DNA of 64,000 bases, from the NCBI RefSeq assembly GCF_030269665.1, contig NZ_BSTS01000014.1, forward strand, positions 62,001 to 126,000. Direction: 5' to 3'. Under the pieces are notes generated by a model that worked only from the letters and a program-made list of their open reading frames with translations, made no database searches and was not told where the DNA came from. Source of the DNA: Actinomycetospora sp. NBRC 106375. GTDB lineage: Bacteria > Actinomycetota > Actinomycetes > Mycobacteriales > Pseudonocardiaceae. The first letter of the stretch is position 1. Each line of letters opens with the position of its first letter. The translations under genes were made by a program, and so were the position numbers. Positions 57,041 to 64,000 of the stretch are shown in pieces.

Positions 57041-58264
57041 ATGGCGAAGGGACGGCGCGCGCTGATGTCCGGCGCGGCGGCTGTCGCGGTGGGCGCCGCG
57101 GTCCTCGCGGGGTGCTCCGGACCGACGGTCGCCGCGCCGCCGGCCCCGGCACTCCCCCCGTCGCCCGGTGGGCCGTGGGCACCGGTGGTCGACGCCGCCT
57201 CGACGAGACCGGTCGTGACGCTGATGGGCCGCGGCATTGCCGCTGACACCGCCCAACGGTTCGGGGCGCAGGGTGCGGACCTGGGTCACGTGTTCCTGCA
57301 CCGGGGGCGGCTGGCGATGCTGTTCGGCGACACCTACGGCGACCCGCCCGCCGACCCCTTCTTCTCCGTGCCGCACCCGGACCGGCGCGGCAGCACCCTG
57401 GGATGGCTCGACTCCCCCGCCGCGCCGTCACCCACCCGACGGCTGGCCGACATGGTCACCGACCGTCCCGACCACGCCAAGGAGCTCCTGTACTCGAAGC
57501 ACGTCGTGGGCGACGAGGAGACCGTCATCCCCACGGCCGGGATCTCCACCGGTTCGCGGATGTGGCTGCACTACATGTCGGTGCGGCAGTTCGAGGAGGC
57601 CGGTCACTGGACCACCAACGACTCGGGGATGGCGCACTCCGACGACGACGGTCAGACCTGGGTCCGCGACCCCGGTGCGGTCTGGTCGGGCTCGAGCCGG
57701 TTCGCGCAGGTCGCCTACGCGCAGCCCGCGGGCAGCGACACCGTGCTCGTCTACGGCATCCCCGCCGGCCGCTCCGGTCCGGCCTCGCTGGCCCGGGTCC
57801 CCGCCGACCGCCTGGGCGACCGCTCCGCCTACCGCTACCGCAGCGCCCAGGGGTGGTCGAAGGACGAGCGGGACGCCGTCGACGTCGTGCCGGGCCCGGT
57901 CGGGGAGCTCTCGGTCGGCTACAACAGCTACCACGGGCGCTGGCTGATGATGTACCTCGTCGACCCGACGCACGAGATCGTGCTGCGCAGCGCGCTGTCG
58001 CCGAAGGGCCCGTGGAGCCCGCCGCAGGTCGTCGCCACCACCCGGGACTTCCCCGAGGCCTACGCCCCCGCGATCACACCGGTGTGGAACGACGGACCGG
58101 ACGTCGTCTACACGTTGTCCCGGTACCAGGACTACGGCGTCGACCTCATGCGCACGCGGCTCGCGCTGCAGCCCGAGGGCCTGCCGACCTGCTCGCCGCC
58201 GCCGGCCGCGTGGCCGGCGCCGTGGTGGCTGCAGCGCTGGTGGCCCGCCTGCCCCCGGCGATGA
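57041..58264 (+). CDS. DUF4185 lipoprotein, beta-propeller-like
   Basis: A 407-residue secreted lipoprotein: signal with lipobox LAGC (about residues 19-22), Pro-rich tether, then a DUF4185 domain with propeller-like repeats (LGHVFLHRGRLAMLFGDTYG, SKHVVGDEETVIPTAGIS, YVLVYGIPAG-like and SYHGRWLMMYLVDP). Family members resemble glycosidases of the five-bladed type, so a surface glycan-acting role is possible. ATG 57041 chosen; GTG 57038 is adjacent. Confidence 0.85.
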   Translation: MAKGRRALMSGAAAVAVGAAVLAGCSGPTVAAPPAPALPPSPGGPWAPVVDAASTRPVVTLMGRGIAADTAQRFGAQGADLGHVFLHRGRLAMLFGDTYGDPPADPFFSVPHPDRRGSTLGWLDSPAAPSPTRRLADMVTDRPDHAKELLYSKHVVGDEETVIPTAGISTGSRMWLHYMSVRQFEEAGHWTTNDSGMAHSDDDGQTWVRDPGAVWSGSSRFAQVAYAQPAGSDTVLVYGIPAGRSGPASLARVPADRLGDRSAYRYRSAQGWSKDERDAVDVVPGPVGELSVGYNSYHGRWLMMYLVDPTHEIVLRSALSPKGPWSPPQVVATTRDFPEAYAPAITPVWNDGPDVVYTLSRYQDYGVDLMRTRLALQPEGLPTCSPPPAAWPAPWWLQRWWPACPRR

Positions 58265-58297
58265 CGGACCGGCGGTAATGGACCGGGCGGGAATGCC

Positions 58298-58759
58298 TCA
58301 GGCGTGCACACCGCGCTGCCCGACCGCGCCGCGCAGCCCGACACAGCCGACGCACCCGATGCAGTCGACGCAGTCCACGCACCCGACGCACGCGACGCAC
58401 CGGACGCAGTCCACGCAGGCGAGCGTCGCCACGCACCGGCGCAGGCCGACGCCGACCACCGTGAGCACGCTGGCGACGATCCCGGCGCTGCCGGCCGTCC
58501 CGGCGCTGCCCGCGACCGCGACGCTGCCGGCCGTGGCGACGCTCCCGGCGACCGCGACGCTGCCGGCCGTCGCCGCGCTCCCCGCCACGGCGATGCTGCC
58601 GGCCGTGCCCGCGCTCCGGAGCACACCGATGCTGTTGACGGTCGCCACGCTGCCCGCGACGCCCACGCTGCCGGTGGTGTCCACGCTGCCCGCGACGGCG
58701 ACGCTGCCGTCGGTCCCGACGCTGGCGGCCTCGGCGCGGGAACCCTCCGGCTCGGTCAT
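58298..58759 (-). CDS. Hexapeptide-repeat solenoid with C-terminal cysteine ladder
   Basis: A 153-residue protein with no recognised domain. From residue 12 to 151 it keeps an exact six-residue register of about 23 repeats with no insertion. In residues 18-101 position 2 is Ser and position 3 Val/Ile/Ala (GSVAVA, GSVATA). From residue 109 Cys takes over position 2 (109, 115, 121, 127, 133, 139) and position 5 (118, 124, 130, 136), giving ten Cys, one every three residues, in 33. The end is GLRGAVGQRGVHA. No signal peptide, so probably cytoplasmic. Third-base variation among the CVx codons supports this frame over the opposite strand. Confidence 0.7.
   Translation of the reverse strand: MTEPEGSRAEAASVGTDGSVAVAGSVDTTGSVGVAGSVATVNSIGVLRSAGTAGSIAVAGSAATAGSVAVAGSVATAGSVAVAGSAGTAGSAGIVASVLTVVGVGLRRCVATLACVDCVRCVACVGCVDCVDCIGCVGCVGLRGAVGQRGVHA
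58457..58708 (-). repeat. 18/36-bp tandem repeat region encoding the hexapeptide solenoid
   Basis: DNA repeats with an 18-bp unit, clearest as a 36-bp unit encoding GSVAVAGSVATA, over about 14 hexads. Copies differ mainly at synonymous sites, so the array is old enough to have diverged while the protein pattern was kept. Confidence 0.75.
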
Positions 58760-58841
58760 GGACCGAACAGTGCCCGAGGCGCCCCCGGCCGTCCAGGCGG
58801 GTCCGTGTCCGACCGGCCCTGATGGCCGGCGCCGCGATCGG

Positions 58842-58870
58842 TTCCGCGGTACCGGCGGGCGCCGCATACT
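58842..58870 (+). promoter_or_regulatory. Candidate promoter for esterase-oxidoreductase operon
   Basis: TTCCGC (58842-58847), 17 bp, CATACT (58865-58870), followed by the ribosome site GAGGAG and ATG 58910. Confidence 0.45.
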
Positions 58871-58909
58871 CCACGGGCAGTCCCGGCGCCGACACCGAGG
58901 AGCGTCCCC

Positions 58910-59839
58910 ATGCCGCTCGACCCGCAGATCGAGGCCCTGCTCGCGCAGATGGTCGAGCAGGGCGCGAGGGCGCCGGAGAGCATGACCGTCGCCGAGAACC
59001 GGGCGATGATCGAGGAGTTCGCCGGGCTCGGCGGGCCGCCCGCGCAGCTCGCCAGGGTCGAGGACACCACCGCCCCGGGCCAGGAGGGCGACATCCCGGT
59101 GCGGGTCTACGTCCCGCCGGGCGACGGCCCGCTGCCGGTGGTCGTCTTCTACCACGGCGGCGGCTGGGTCATCGGGAGCCTGGACAGCCACGACGCCGTC
59201 TGCCGTGCGCTCGCCGCCCGCTCGGGCTGCCTCGTCGCGGCCGTCGACTACCGGCTCGCCCCCGAGCACCGCTTCCCCGCCGCGGTCGACGACGCCTACG
59301 CCGCGCTGACCTGGGCCGGGGAGAAGATCGGCGGCTTCGGTGGCGACCCGGGCCGGCTCGCCGTGGCCGGGGACAGCGCGGGCGGGAACCTCGCGGCCGT
59401 CGTCTCCCAGCTCGCGAAGGAGCGGGGCGGACCGCGGGTCGCCTTCCAGCTGTTGATCTACCCGGCCACCGACCGCTTCGACGACAGCCCGTCGATGTCC
59501 GAGAACGTGGCCGGTCCCCTGCTCTCCCGGGCGTGGATCGAGTGGTTCTACGGCTGCTACCTCCACTCGCCCGACCAGGGCGCCGACCCGCGGTTCTCCC
59601 CCGGCCGCCACGACGACCTCGGCGGGCTCCCGCCGGCGCTGCTCGTCACCGCGGAGTTCGACCCGCTCCGGGACCAGGGCGCGGCCTACGTCGGCAAACT
59701 TCGCCAGGCCGGCGTCGACGCGGAGCTGCTGGCGGTCGACGGCATGATCCACGGCTTCATCTCGATGATCGGCGTGGTCGACAAGGCCCGCGAGACCCTC
59801 GACCGGGCCGGGGACGCGCTGCGCGCGGCACTGGCGTGA
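58910..59839 (+). CDS. Alpha/beta hydrolase, hormone-sensitive-lipase (GDSAG) family
   Basis: A 309-residue carboxylesterase: HGGGW oxyanion motif (VVFYHGGGWVIGSLD), VDYRLAPEHRFPAAVDD, nucleophile Ser in AGDSAGGNLA, Asp in LVTAEFDPLRDQG and His in DGMIHGFI. Acts on short or medium acyl esters in characterised relatives. GAGGAG precedes ATG 58910. Its stop overlaps the molybdopterin oxidoreductase start. Confidence 0.92.
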   Translation: MPLDPQIEALLAQMVEQGARAPESMTVAENRAMIEEFAGLGGPPAQLARVEDTTAPGQEGDIPVRVYVPPGDGPLPVVVFYHGGGWVIGSLDSHDAVCRALAARSGCLVAAVDYRLAPEHRFPAAVDDAYAALTWAGEKIGGFGGDPGRLAVAGDSAGGNLAAVVSQLAKERGGPRVAFQLLIYPATDRFDDSPSMSENVAGPLLSRAWIEWFYGCYLHSPDQGADPRFSPGRHDDLGGLPPALLVTAEFDPLRDQGAAYVGKLRQAGVDAELLAVDGMIHGFISMIGVVDKARETLDRAGDALRAALA

Positions 59840-60861
59840 CCGCCGGCCCCTCGACGAGCCTCCCGCGGATGGTGCCGGCGGAGACGACGAAGTGGCAGCC
59901 CGCGCCGGCGCGGCTGGCCGCGCCGACCACCCCGGTCGACGCGCTCTACGTCATCGGGCACTTCGGTATCGCGCACGTCCCCGCCGAGGGCTGGCGGCTG
60001 CGGGTGGACGGTCGCGTCGACCGGCCCCTGGAGCTGGACCTCGACGCCCTGCGGGCACTACCGGATCGCACCGTGCACGCCGTGCTGGAGTGCTTCGGCA
60101 ACCCGCTGCGGCCCGACGAACCCACCCGCCGGGCCGGGAACGTGGTGTGGCGGGGCGCGCCGGTCGCCGCCGTGCTCGACCTCGCCGGCGCGTCCGACGG
60201 GCCCGTCCTGGTCGCGCAGGGGCACGACCGGGGCGTCTTCGACGACACGCCCTGCACCGAGTACCTCAAGGACCTCCCGCTCGACGTCGTCCGGGAGCGC
60301 GGGATCCTCGCCTACGAGATGAACGGCGAGCCGCTGACCGCCGAGCACGGCCACCCCGTGCGGCTGTTCGTGCCGGGCTACTTCGGGACCAACAACGTGA
60401 AGTGGCTGCGGTCGCTCACGGTGTCCGACCGCCGGCCGGAGCACCTGTTCACCACCACGCTCTACCAGCGCCGCGCGCCCGGGACGGGAGCGCTCGAGCC
60501 CGTCCGCGATCTCGACGTCAACAGCCTCGTCACCGAGGTCCGCCGCGACGGCCCCGTGCTGCGCGTGGCCGGGTGGGCGTGGGGAGCGGAGCCGGTGGCC
60601 GGGGTCGAGGTCGGGGTCGGACCCGCCCCCGATGGCGTCGGCGACTGGGTGGGGGCCGAGCTCTCCCCGGCCGTCGGCGGGCCCTTCGGGTGGCGGCGCT
60701 TCGTCGCGGAGCCGTCGGTGGCGGGGTCGGGCGCGTGCGTCGCCCTGGTCCGCGCGCGCGATGCGGCCGGTCGGTGTCAGCCGCTCCGCGGCGCGCGCAA
60801 CGCCGTCGTGACCGTGTCGGTGCCGTCCGCGTCGTCGGACGGCGAGTCCTGCACCTGGTGA
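59836..60861 (+). CDS. Sulfite-oxidase-like molybdopterin oxidoreductase
   Basis: A 341-residue protein with the sulfite oxidase fold: HVPAEGWRLRVDGRVDRPL, the molybdenum-ligand Cys in VLECFGNPL, GTNNVKWLRSLTVSD, and a C-terminal Mo-co dimerisation-like domain (LRVAGWAWGAEPVAGVEVGV). No Tat signal is evident, so it may be cytoplasmic, unlike most bacterial sulfite dehydrogenases. GTG 59836 overlaps the esterase stop. The final 85 bp overlap the converging gene at 60777. Confidence 0.87.
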   Translation: MTAGPSTSLPRMVPAETTKWQPAPARLAAPTTPVDALYVIGHFGIAHVPAEGWRLRVDGRVDRPLELDLDALRALPDRTVHAVLECFGNPLRPDEPTRRAGNVVWRGAPVAAVLDLAGASDGPVLVAQGHDRGVFDDTPCTEYLKDLPLDVVRERGILAYEMNGEPLTAEHGHPVRLFVPGYFGTNNVKWLRSLTVSDRRPEHLFTTTLYQRRAPGTGALEPVRDLDVNSLVTEVRRDGPVLRVAGWAWGAEPVAGVEVGVGPAPDGVGDWVGAELSPAVGGPFGWRRFVAEPSVAGSGACVALVRARDAAGRCQPLRGARNAVVTVSVPSASSDGESCTW

Positions 60862-61973
60862 CGCGCGGTCGCGGCAGTGGTGCCGTCCGCCGCGGTGCGG
60901 TCGAAGGTCAGGATCGAGTCGACGGGCCCCGCGTCGACGGGCCCCGCGTCCTCGCCGGCCGGCGCCGGCGAGGCGCCGGGGTCCTCGACGGATCCCGCGT
61001 TGGGCACCAGGGCGGCCCGGACCTCCGGATCCGCCCCGGGATCTCCCTCGTCCGCACCGTCGTCGACGTCGGCGGGCGCCGCGACGGCCGGCGCGGCGCG
61101 CTCGCTCCTGTCCTGCGGGTCGGCGCCCGGGGGCGCGGTCGCGGGGCTCGGTGACGCGACGGGCGCCTCCGGCTCGACGTCCGCCGCGCTCGCTGACGTC
61201 ACGGAGCTCGCCGCACCCGCCGTCCGCGCCTCCGGTGTCCCGGCGGCGCGTACCGCCCGGGTCACCGGGCGCTCGACGGCGTCGACCGTCGTCGCGGCCA
61301 GCTCGACCGTCGCGTCCCGGACCGGAGCTCCGGGCGCCACGGACCCCGCGCGGCGGTCCTCGGGCGGCGCGGCGACGCCGTCGACGAGCCTCATCACCGC
61401 TGCCTCCACCGGGTCCCCGAGCGCACCGCGGCCGGCGTCGATGGCCCGCAGCATCTGCTGTGCCGACCAGAGCTGCCCGCGGGCGCCGTCCAGCGCGGGC
61501 TCGGACGCCGGACGCGCGCGGACGGCGGCCATGGCGTCACGCAGCGCCGTGCGGTGCTCGGCCAGCGTCGCCTGCCGTGCGAGCAGGGCCACGACCGCGC
61601 CGGGCGACGGTCCGGGCCGCCGGGCCGCCGGCGACGCCTCCCACCGCTTCCGGATCGCGTCGACGCGGCCGAGCTCGTGCTCGACCGCGCCCAGCACGGG
61701 GCCCGCCTCCTGCGTCCAGGCCGCGCTCCGGGCCGTCACGGACGCGGCGGGGTCCCCGGCGCCGTCCGGTTCCGCCGCCGGGTCCGGGCCCGGGAGCGAT
61801 CGCGTCTGGGTGATCACGGCGCCGCCGGCCACGACGCAGACCGCGAGCGCCCCGACCGCGGCGACGCGGCGGGTCCTGCGGCGTCCGGGCCGTCCCCGGG
61901 AGGCCCGGTCGACGCTGTCCGGCAGGTAGCCGCGCCAGCCCGGCATCACGTGCCTGCCTTCGTGAACCGTCAT
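60777..61973 (-). CDS. Membrane-anchored helical protein with low-complexity tail
   Basis: A 398-residue protein: basic cytoplasmic start (DSVDRASRGRPGRRRTRR), one membrane segment (about 37-56, VAAVGALAVCVVAGGAVI), an external helical domain (about 80-195, EHELGRVDAIRKRWEASP, LLARQATLAEHRTALRDAM), and a long Ala/Pro/Asp-rich tail. The layout recalls DUF5667-like and anti-sigma-linked envelope proteins, without a firm match. ATG 61973 has GGGGGAGG eight bases upstream. The tail overlaps the oxidoreductase gene antisense. Confidence 0.62.
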   Translation of the reverse strand: MTVHEGRHVMPGWRGYLPDSVDRASRGRPGRRRTRRVAAVGALAVCVVAGGAVITQTRSLPGPDPAAEPDGAGDPAASVTARSAAWTQEAGPVLGAVEHELGRVDAIRKRWEASPAARRPGPSPGAVVALLARQATLAEHRTALRDAMAAVRARPASEPALDGARGQLWSAQQMLRAIDAGRGALGDPVEAAVMRLVDGVAAPPEDRRAGSVAPGAPVRDATVELAATTVDAVERPVTRAVRAAGTPEARTAGAASSVTSASAADVEPEAPVASPSPATAPPGADPQDRSERAAPAVAAPADVDDGADEGDPGADPEVRAALVPNAGSVEDPGASPAPAGEDAGPVDAGPVDSILTFDRTAADGTTAATARHQVQDSPSDDADGTDTVTTALRAPRSG

Positions 61974-62151
61974 CCCGTCGACCTCCCCCGTCCGCACGGT
62001 GGGGACACCTTCCCCTCGACGGGACCCCCGGGAAAGGTCGCGCCACGAATATCGCCATTATTTTCCCGGTATCACAGATCCATTACGACAATGGCGGGAA
62101 TGAGGTGCGGGCAAACGGTTGTGAATCTGCTGTGGACGTCCCGGTGGATCG
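61974..62151. promoter_or_regulatory. AT-rich intergenic region with 7-bp inverted repeat
   Basis: The most AT-rich stretch of the window (about 62045-62125). CGCCATT (62053-62059) and AATGGCG (62090-62096) are inverted copies 30 nt apart. It lies upstream of the leftward 61973 gene and downstream of the leftward TetR gene, so it holds the promoter of the former and possibly the terminator of the latter. Confidence 0.45.
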
Positions 62152-62739
62152 TCAGCGCACGGGGCTGATCCCCGCCAGCAGCGCGTCGACGACCCGCGCC
62201 GGCATCCCGTCCTCGATCTCCTCCCGGGTGAGGAGGACCCGGAAGTGCACGGGGCTCACCAGCATCTCGATCACCAGGCGGGGGTCGACGGTGTCGGGGA
62301 GCTCGCCGCGGGCCACCGCGCGCGTGATCATCTGCTGGGACCGCTCGGAGCGGTACGCCCAGTAGCGGTCGCGCGCCTGCCGCATGACCGGGTCGTCGCC
62401 GGCGATGGCGAGGGTGTGCTCGAGCGCGTGACCGGTCGGCGTCGCGAGGAACGCGGCCAGGTCGGTCGCGTAGGCGATCAGGTCGTCGCGGACGCGGCCC
62501 GTGTCGGGCACCCGGAGCACCTCGCTGGCCGCGAGCAGCGCGTCGATCAGCAGGTTCTCGCGGTTGCGCCAGCGCCGGTAGATCGACGTCTCGTGCACCC
62601 CGGCCCGCTCCGCGACGTCGCCGACCTTGAGGCCCTCCAGACCGTGGGCGCGCAGGAGCTCGACGGTCGCGTCGAGGACCGCCGCCCGCACGCGCGCCGA
62701 CCGACCGCCGGGACGCCGCCGTACCTCCGTCTCGCTCAT
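62152..62739 (-). CDS. TetR family transcriptional regulator
   Basis: A 195-residue TetR protein with HTH at about residues 33-60 (LKVGDVAERAGVHETSIYRRW) and a TetR_C-type helical domain (VIEMLVSPVHFRVLLTREE). ATG 62739 chosen; GTG 62745 is adjacent. Divergent from the CocE-like gene with a palindrome over that gene's -35 box, so it very likely represses the hydrolase. Confidence 0.9.
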   Translation of the reverse strand: MSETEVRRRPGGRSARVRAAVLDATVELLRAHGLEGLKVGDVAERAGVHETSIYRRWRNRENLLIDALLAASEVLRVPDTGRVRDDLIAYATDLAAFLATPTGHALEHTLAIAGDDPVMRQARDRYWAYRSERSQQMITRAVARGELPDTVDPRLVIEMLVSPVHFRVLLTREEIEDGMPARVVDALLAGISPVR

Positions 62740-62755
62740 CGCCACGCACCCTAAC

Positions 62756-62795
62756 GCAAGCCCGCTTGCTTTTCGGGTCGCGGCGGTCCCACACT
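62756..62795 (+). promoter_or_regulatory. CocE promoter with TetR operator
   Basis: TTGCTT (62766-62771), 18 bp, CACACT (62790-62795). GCAAG-CCCG-CTTGC (62756-62769) overlaps the -35 element, and is the only clear palindrome in the 94-bp divergent gap. Confidence 0.65.
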
Positions 62796-62833
62796 GCTCT
62801 CGCCAGTCGACTGGACTTAACGAGGAGCACCCG

Positions 62834-64000
62834 ATGCAGATCGATCGCGACGTCGCGGTCCCCACCCGCGACGGCTCCACCATCGCCGTCGACGTCTTCC
62901 GCCCCGACGGCGACGAGCCCGCCCCGGTGATCGCGTCGATCAGCCCCTACGGCAAGGACGTGCACTGGCCGGAGCGCTACCCGCTCTACGAGGTCGTGCC
63001 CCACAACGACCACATGGTCTGGGAGACACCGGACCCCGAGTGGTGGACAGCGCGCGGCTACGCCCTGCTGCGTGCCGACACCCGCGGCACCGGGAAGTCG
63101 CCCGGCCGGCTGGACCTCTACGGCCCGCAGGACGCCGAGGACTTCTACGACGTCGTCGAGTGGGCCGCCGAGCAGCCGTGGAGCACCGGCAAGGTCGCGT
63201 CCAGCGGCATCTCCTGGCTGGCGATGATGGGCTGGCGGGTGGCGGCGCTCCAGCCGCCCCACCTCGCCGCGGTGATCGCGTGGGAGGGCTCCACCGACTT
63301 CTACCGCGAGTGCGCCTACCAGGGCGGGCTCTACACCCACGGGTTCATGGAGTTCTGGTGGGCACGCCAGATCGAGCCGCAGCGCACCGGTCGGGACGGT
63401 GACGACTGGCGTGAGGTGCTCCCGCGGCACCCACTGCTCGACGACTACCACCGCGCGCGCACCACCGACCTCGACCGCGTCACCGTGCCCGTGCTCTCCG
63501 CGGCGAACTGGGGCGCGCTGCACCTGCACCTGCGCGGCAACATCGAGGGCTGGCGGCGGGCGGCGTCGGCCGACAAGTGGCTCGTGGTGCACACCGGCAC
63601 CCACATCGACCCCTACTACGCGGACTGGGCCCTGGAGCTGCAGCTGCGCTTCCTCGACCGGTACCTCAAGGACCAGCCCGGCCGCATGGACGGCGTCGCG
63701 CCGGTCCAGATGGCCGTGCGCCACGGGCGCGACGTCGTGTGGCGCGAGGCCACGGACTTCCCCCTGCCCGGCACCGCGTGGCGCGAGCTCCACCTGGGCG
63801 AGAAGGACCTCGACTGGACCGCGCCGGGCGCGGCCGCCGAGGTCACCTACCCCGCCACCTTCGACACGGCGCCGGTCGAGGAGACCCTCGAGCTGACCGG
63901 CCCGGTCGCCCTGCGGCTCTGGGTCTCGGCCGACGGGGACGACCTCGACGTCCTCGCCCGCGTGCAGCACCTCGACGTCGACGGGAACCCGATCCCGGGC
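62834..64000 (+). CDS. CocE/NonD family hydrolase (3' truncated by window edge)
   Basis: First 389 residues of an X-Pro dipeptidyl-peptidase/cocaine-esterase-type acyl hydrolase; full-length members are about 550-600 residues. VPTRDGSTIAVDVFRP opens the fold. GYALLRADTRGTGKSPG, the nucleophile Ser in SGISWLAMMGW and the His in VVHTGTHIDPYY are visible, and the C-terminal jelly-roll has begun (VALRLWVSADGDDLDVLARV). GAGGAG precedes ATG 62834. Controlled by the divergent TetR gene. Confidence 0.9.
   Translation, partial: MQIDRDVAVPTRDGSTIAVDVFRPDGDEPAPVIASISPYGKDVHWPERYPLYEVVPHNDHMVWETPDPEWWTARGYALLRADTRGTGKSPGRLDLYGPQDAEDFYDVVEWAAEQPWSTGKVASSGISWLAMMGWRVAALQPPHLAAVIAWEGSTDFYRECAYQGGLYTHGFMEFWWARQIEPQRTGRDGDDWREVLPRHPLLDDYHRARTTDLDRVTVPVLSAANWGALHLHLRGNIEGWRRAASADKWLVVHTGTHIDPYYADWALELQLRFLDRYLKDQPGRMDGVAPVQMAVRHGRDVVWREATDFPLPGTAWRELHLGEKDLDWTAPGAAAEVTYPATFDTAPVEETLELTGPVALRLWVSADGDDLDVLARVQHLDVDGNPIPG

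Noticed and set aside
58278-58985. Plus-strand Pro/Thr/Ala-rich frames across the tandem repeat
   Set aside because: Synonymous-type variation between repeat copies fits the minus-strand frame better; the plus reading also overlaps the next promoter.
1-64000. tRNA, rRNA, riboswitch, insertion sequence or prophage genes
   Set aside because: No cloverleaf, transposase, integrase or conserved RNA motif was recognised by eye; a tRNAscan/Infernal run would be decisive.

Overview
The window is about 72% GC, gene-dense, and starts genes with ATG or GTG in roughly equal measure, often with four-base GTGA/ATGA stop-start overlaps. Gene content (fused CydDC exporter, MmpS-like protein, F420-type LLM and Ddn-like oxidoreductases, GlxA-like copper oxidase, MtrAB/CseBC-type two-component pair, ANTAR and GAF signalling domains, XRE-cupin and many TetR/MarR/ArsR regulators) points to a filamentous actinobacterium, most likely Pseudonocardiaceae (Pseudonocardia-like). 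This is an inference from gene content, not a taxonomic test. No rRNA, tRNA, CRISPR array, insertion sequence or prophage was recognised. No gene-free gap exceeds about 260 bp. The first gene (cydDC) and the last (CocE-like hydrolase) are cut by the window ends.

Layout. 1-5 kb: 3' part of cydDC, then two coupled polytopic GT-C-like membrane proteins. 5-9 kb: a leftward acyl-CoA set (thiolase-like protein, DUF35, a collapsed nitronate monooxygenase, CaiB CoA-transferase) with a divergent TetR gene; a shared 25-bp operator lies at both promoters. 9-17 kb: adenine/adenosine deaminase, a PP2C phosphatase operon, an SRPBCC-ArsR module, DUF899, DinB, DHFR-like, epimerase and AraC genes. 17-23 kb: FAD monooxygenase, response regulator-histidine kinase-mini-lipoprotein operon, a Ddn-like protein, and a small MmpS-like pair bracketed by 17-bp direct repeats. 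23-32 kb: GlxA-like oxidase, MarR-ClC operon, a giant AAA ATPase without an HTH, PIG-L deacetylase, XRE-cupin. 32-41 kb: acetoacetyl-CoA synthetase, MetE-like protein, acyl-CoA ligase, quinone-oxidoreductase-like protein with divergent MarR and two 18-bp palindromes. 41-52.6 kb: small metabolic genes, then a regulatory stretch: rhodanese-like protein, AraC, GAF protein, amidohydrolase, an ANTAR-AraC fusion, and a CheB / CheR-PAS-coiled-coil operon with no chemotaxis genes. 52.6-64 kb: methyltransferase, MFS, ArsR-SRPBCC operon, L,D-transpeptidase, DUF4185 lipoprotein, a hexapeptide-repeat protein with a cysteine ladder, esterase plus molybdopterin oxidoreductase, TetR and CocE.

The most unusual items are: the 153-residue protein at 58298-58759, whose six-residue register runs unbroken for about 23 repeats and ends in paired cysteine columns; the ANTAR-AraC regulator at 48216-48944 with a nearby paralogous AraC and an ANTAR-less GAF protein; the non-chemotactic CheB/CheR-PAS operon; and the two-site TetR regulon around the collapsed nitronate monooxygenase. 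Regulation is unusually readable, because several regulator genes have clean palindromes overlapping recognisable -35/-10 elements or the start codons of apparently leaderless genes.
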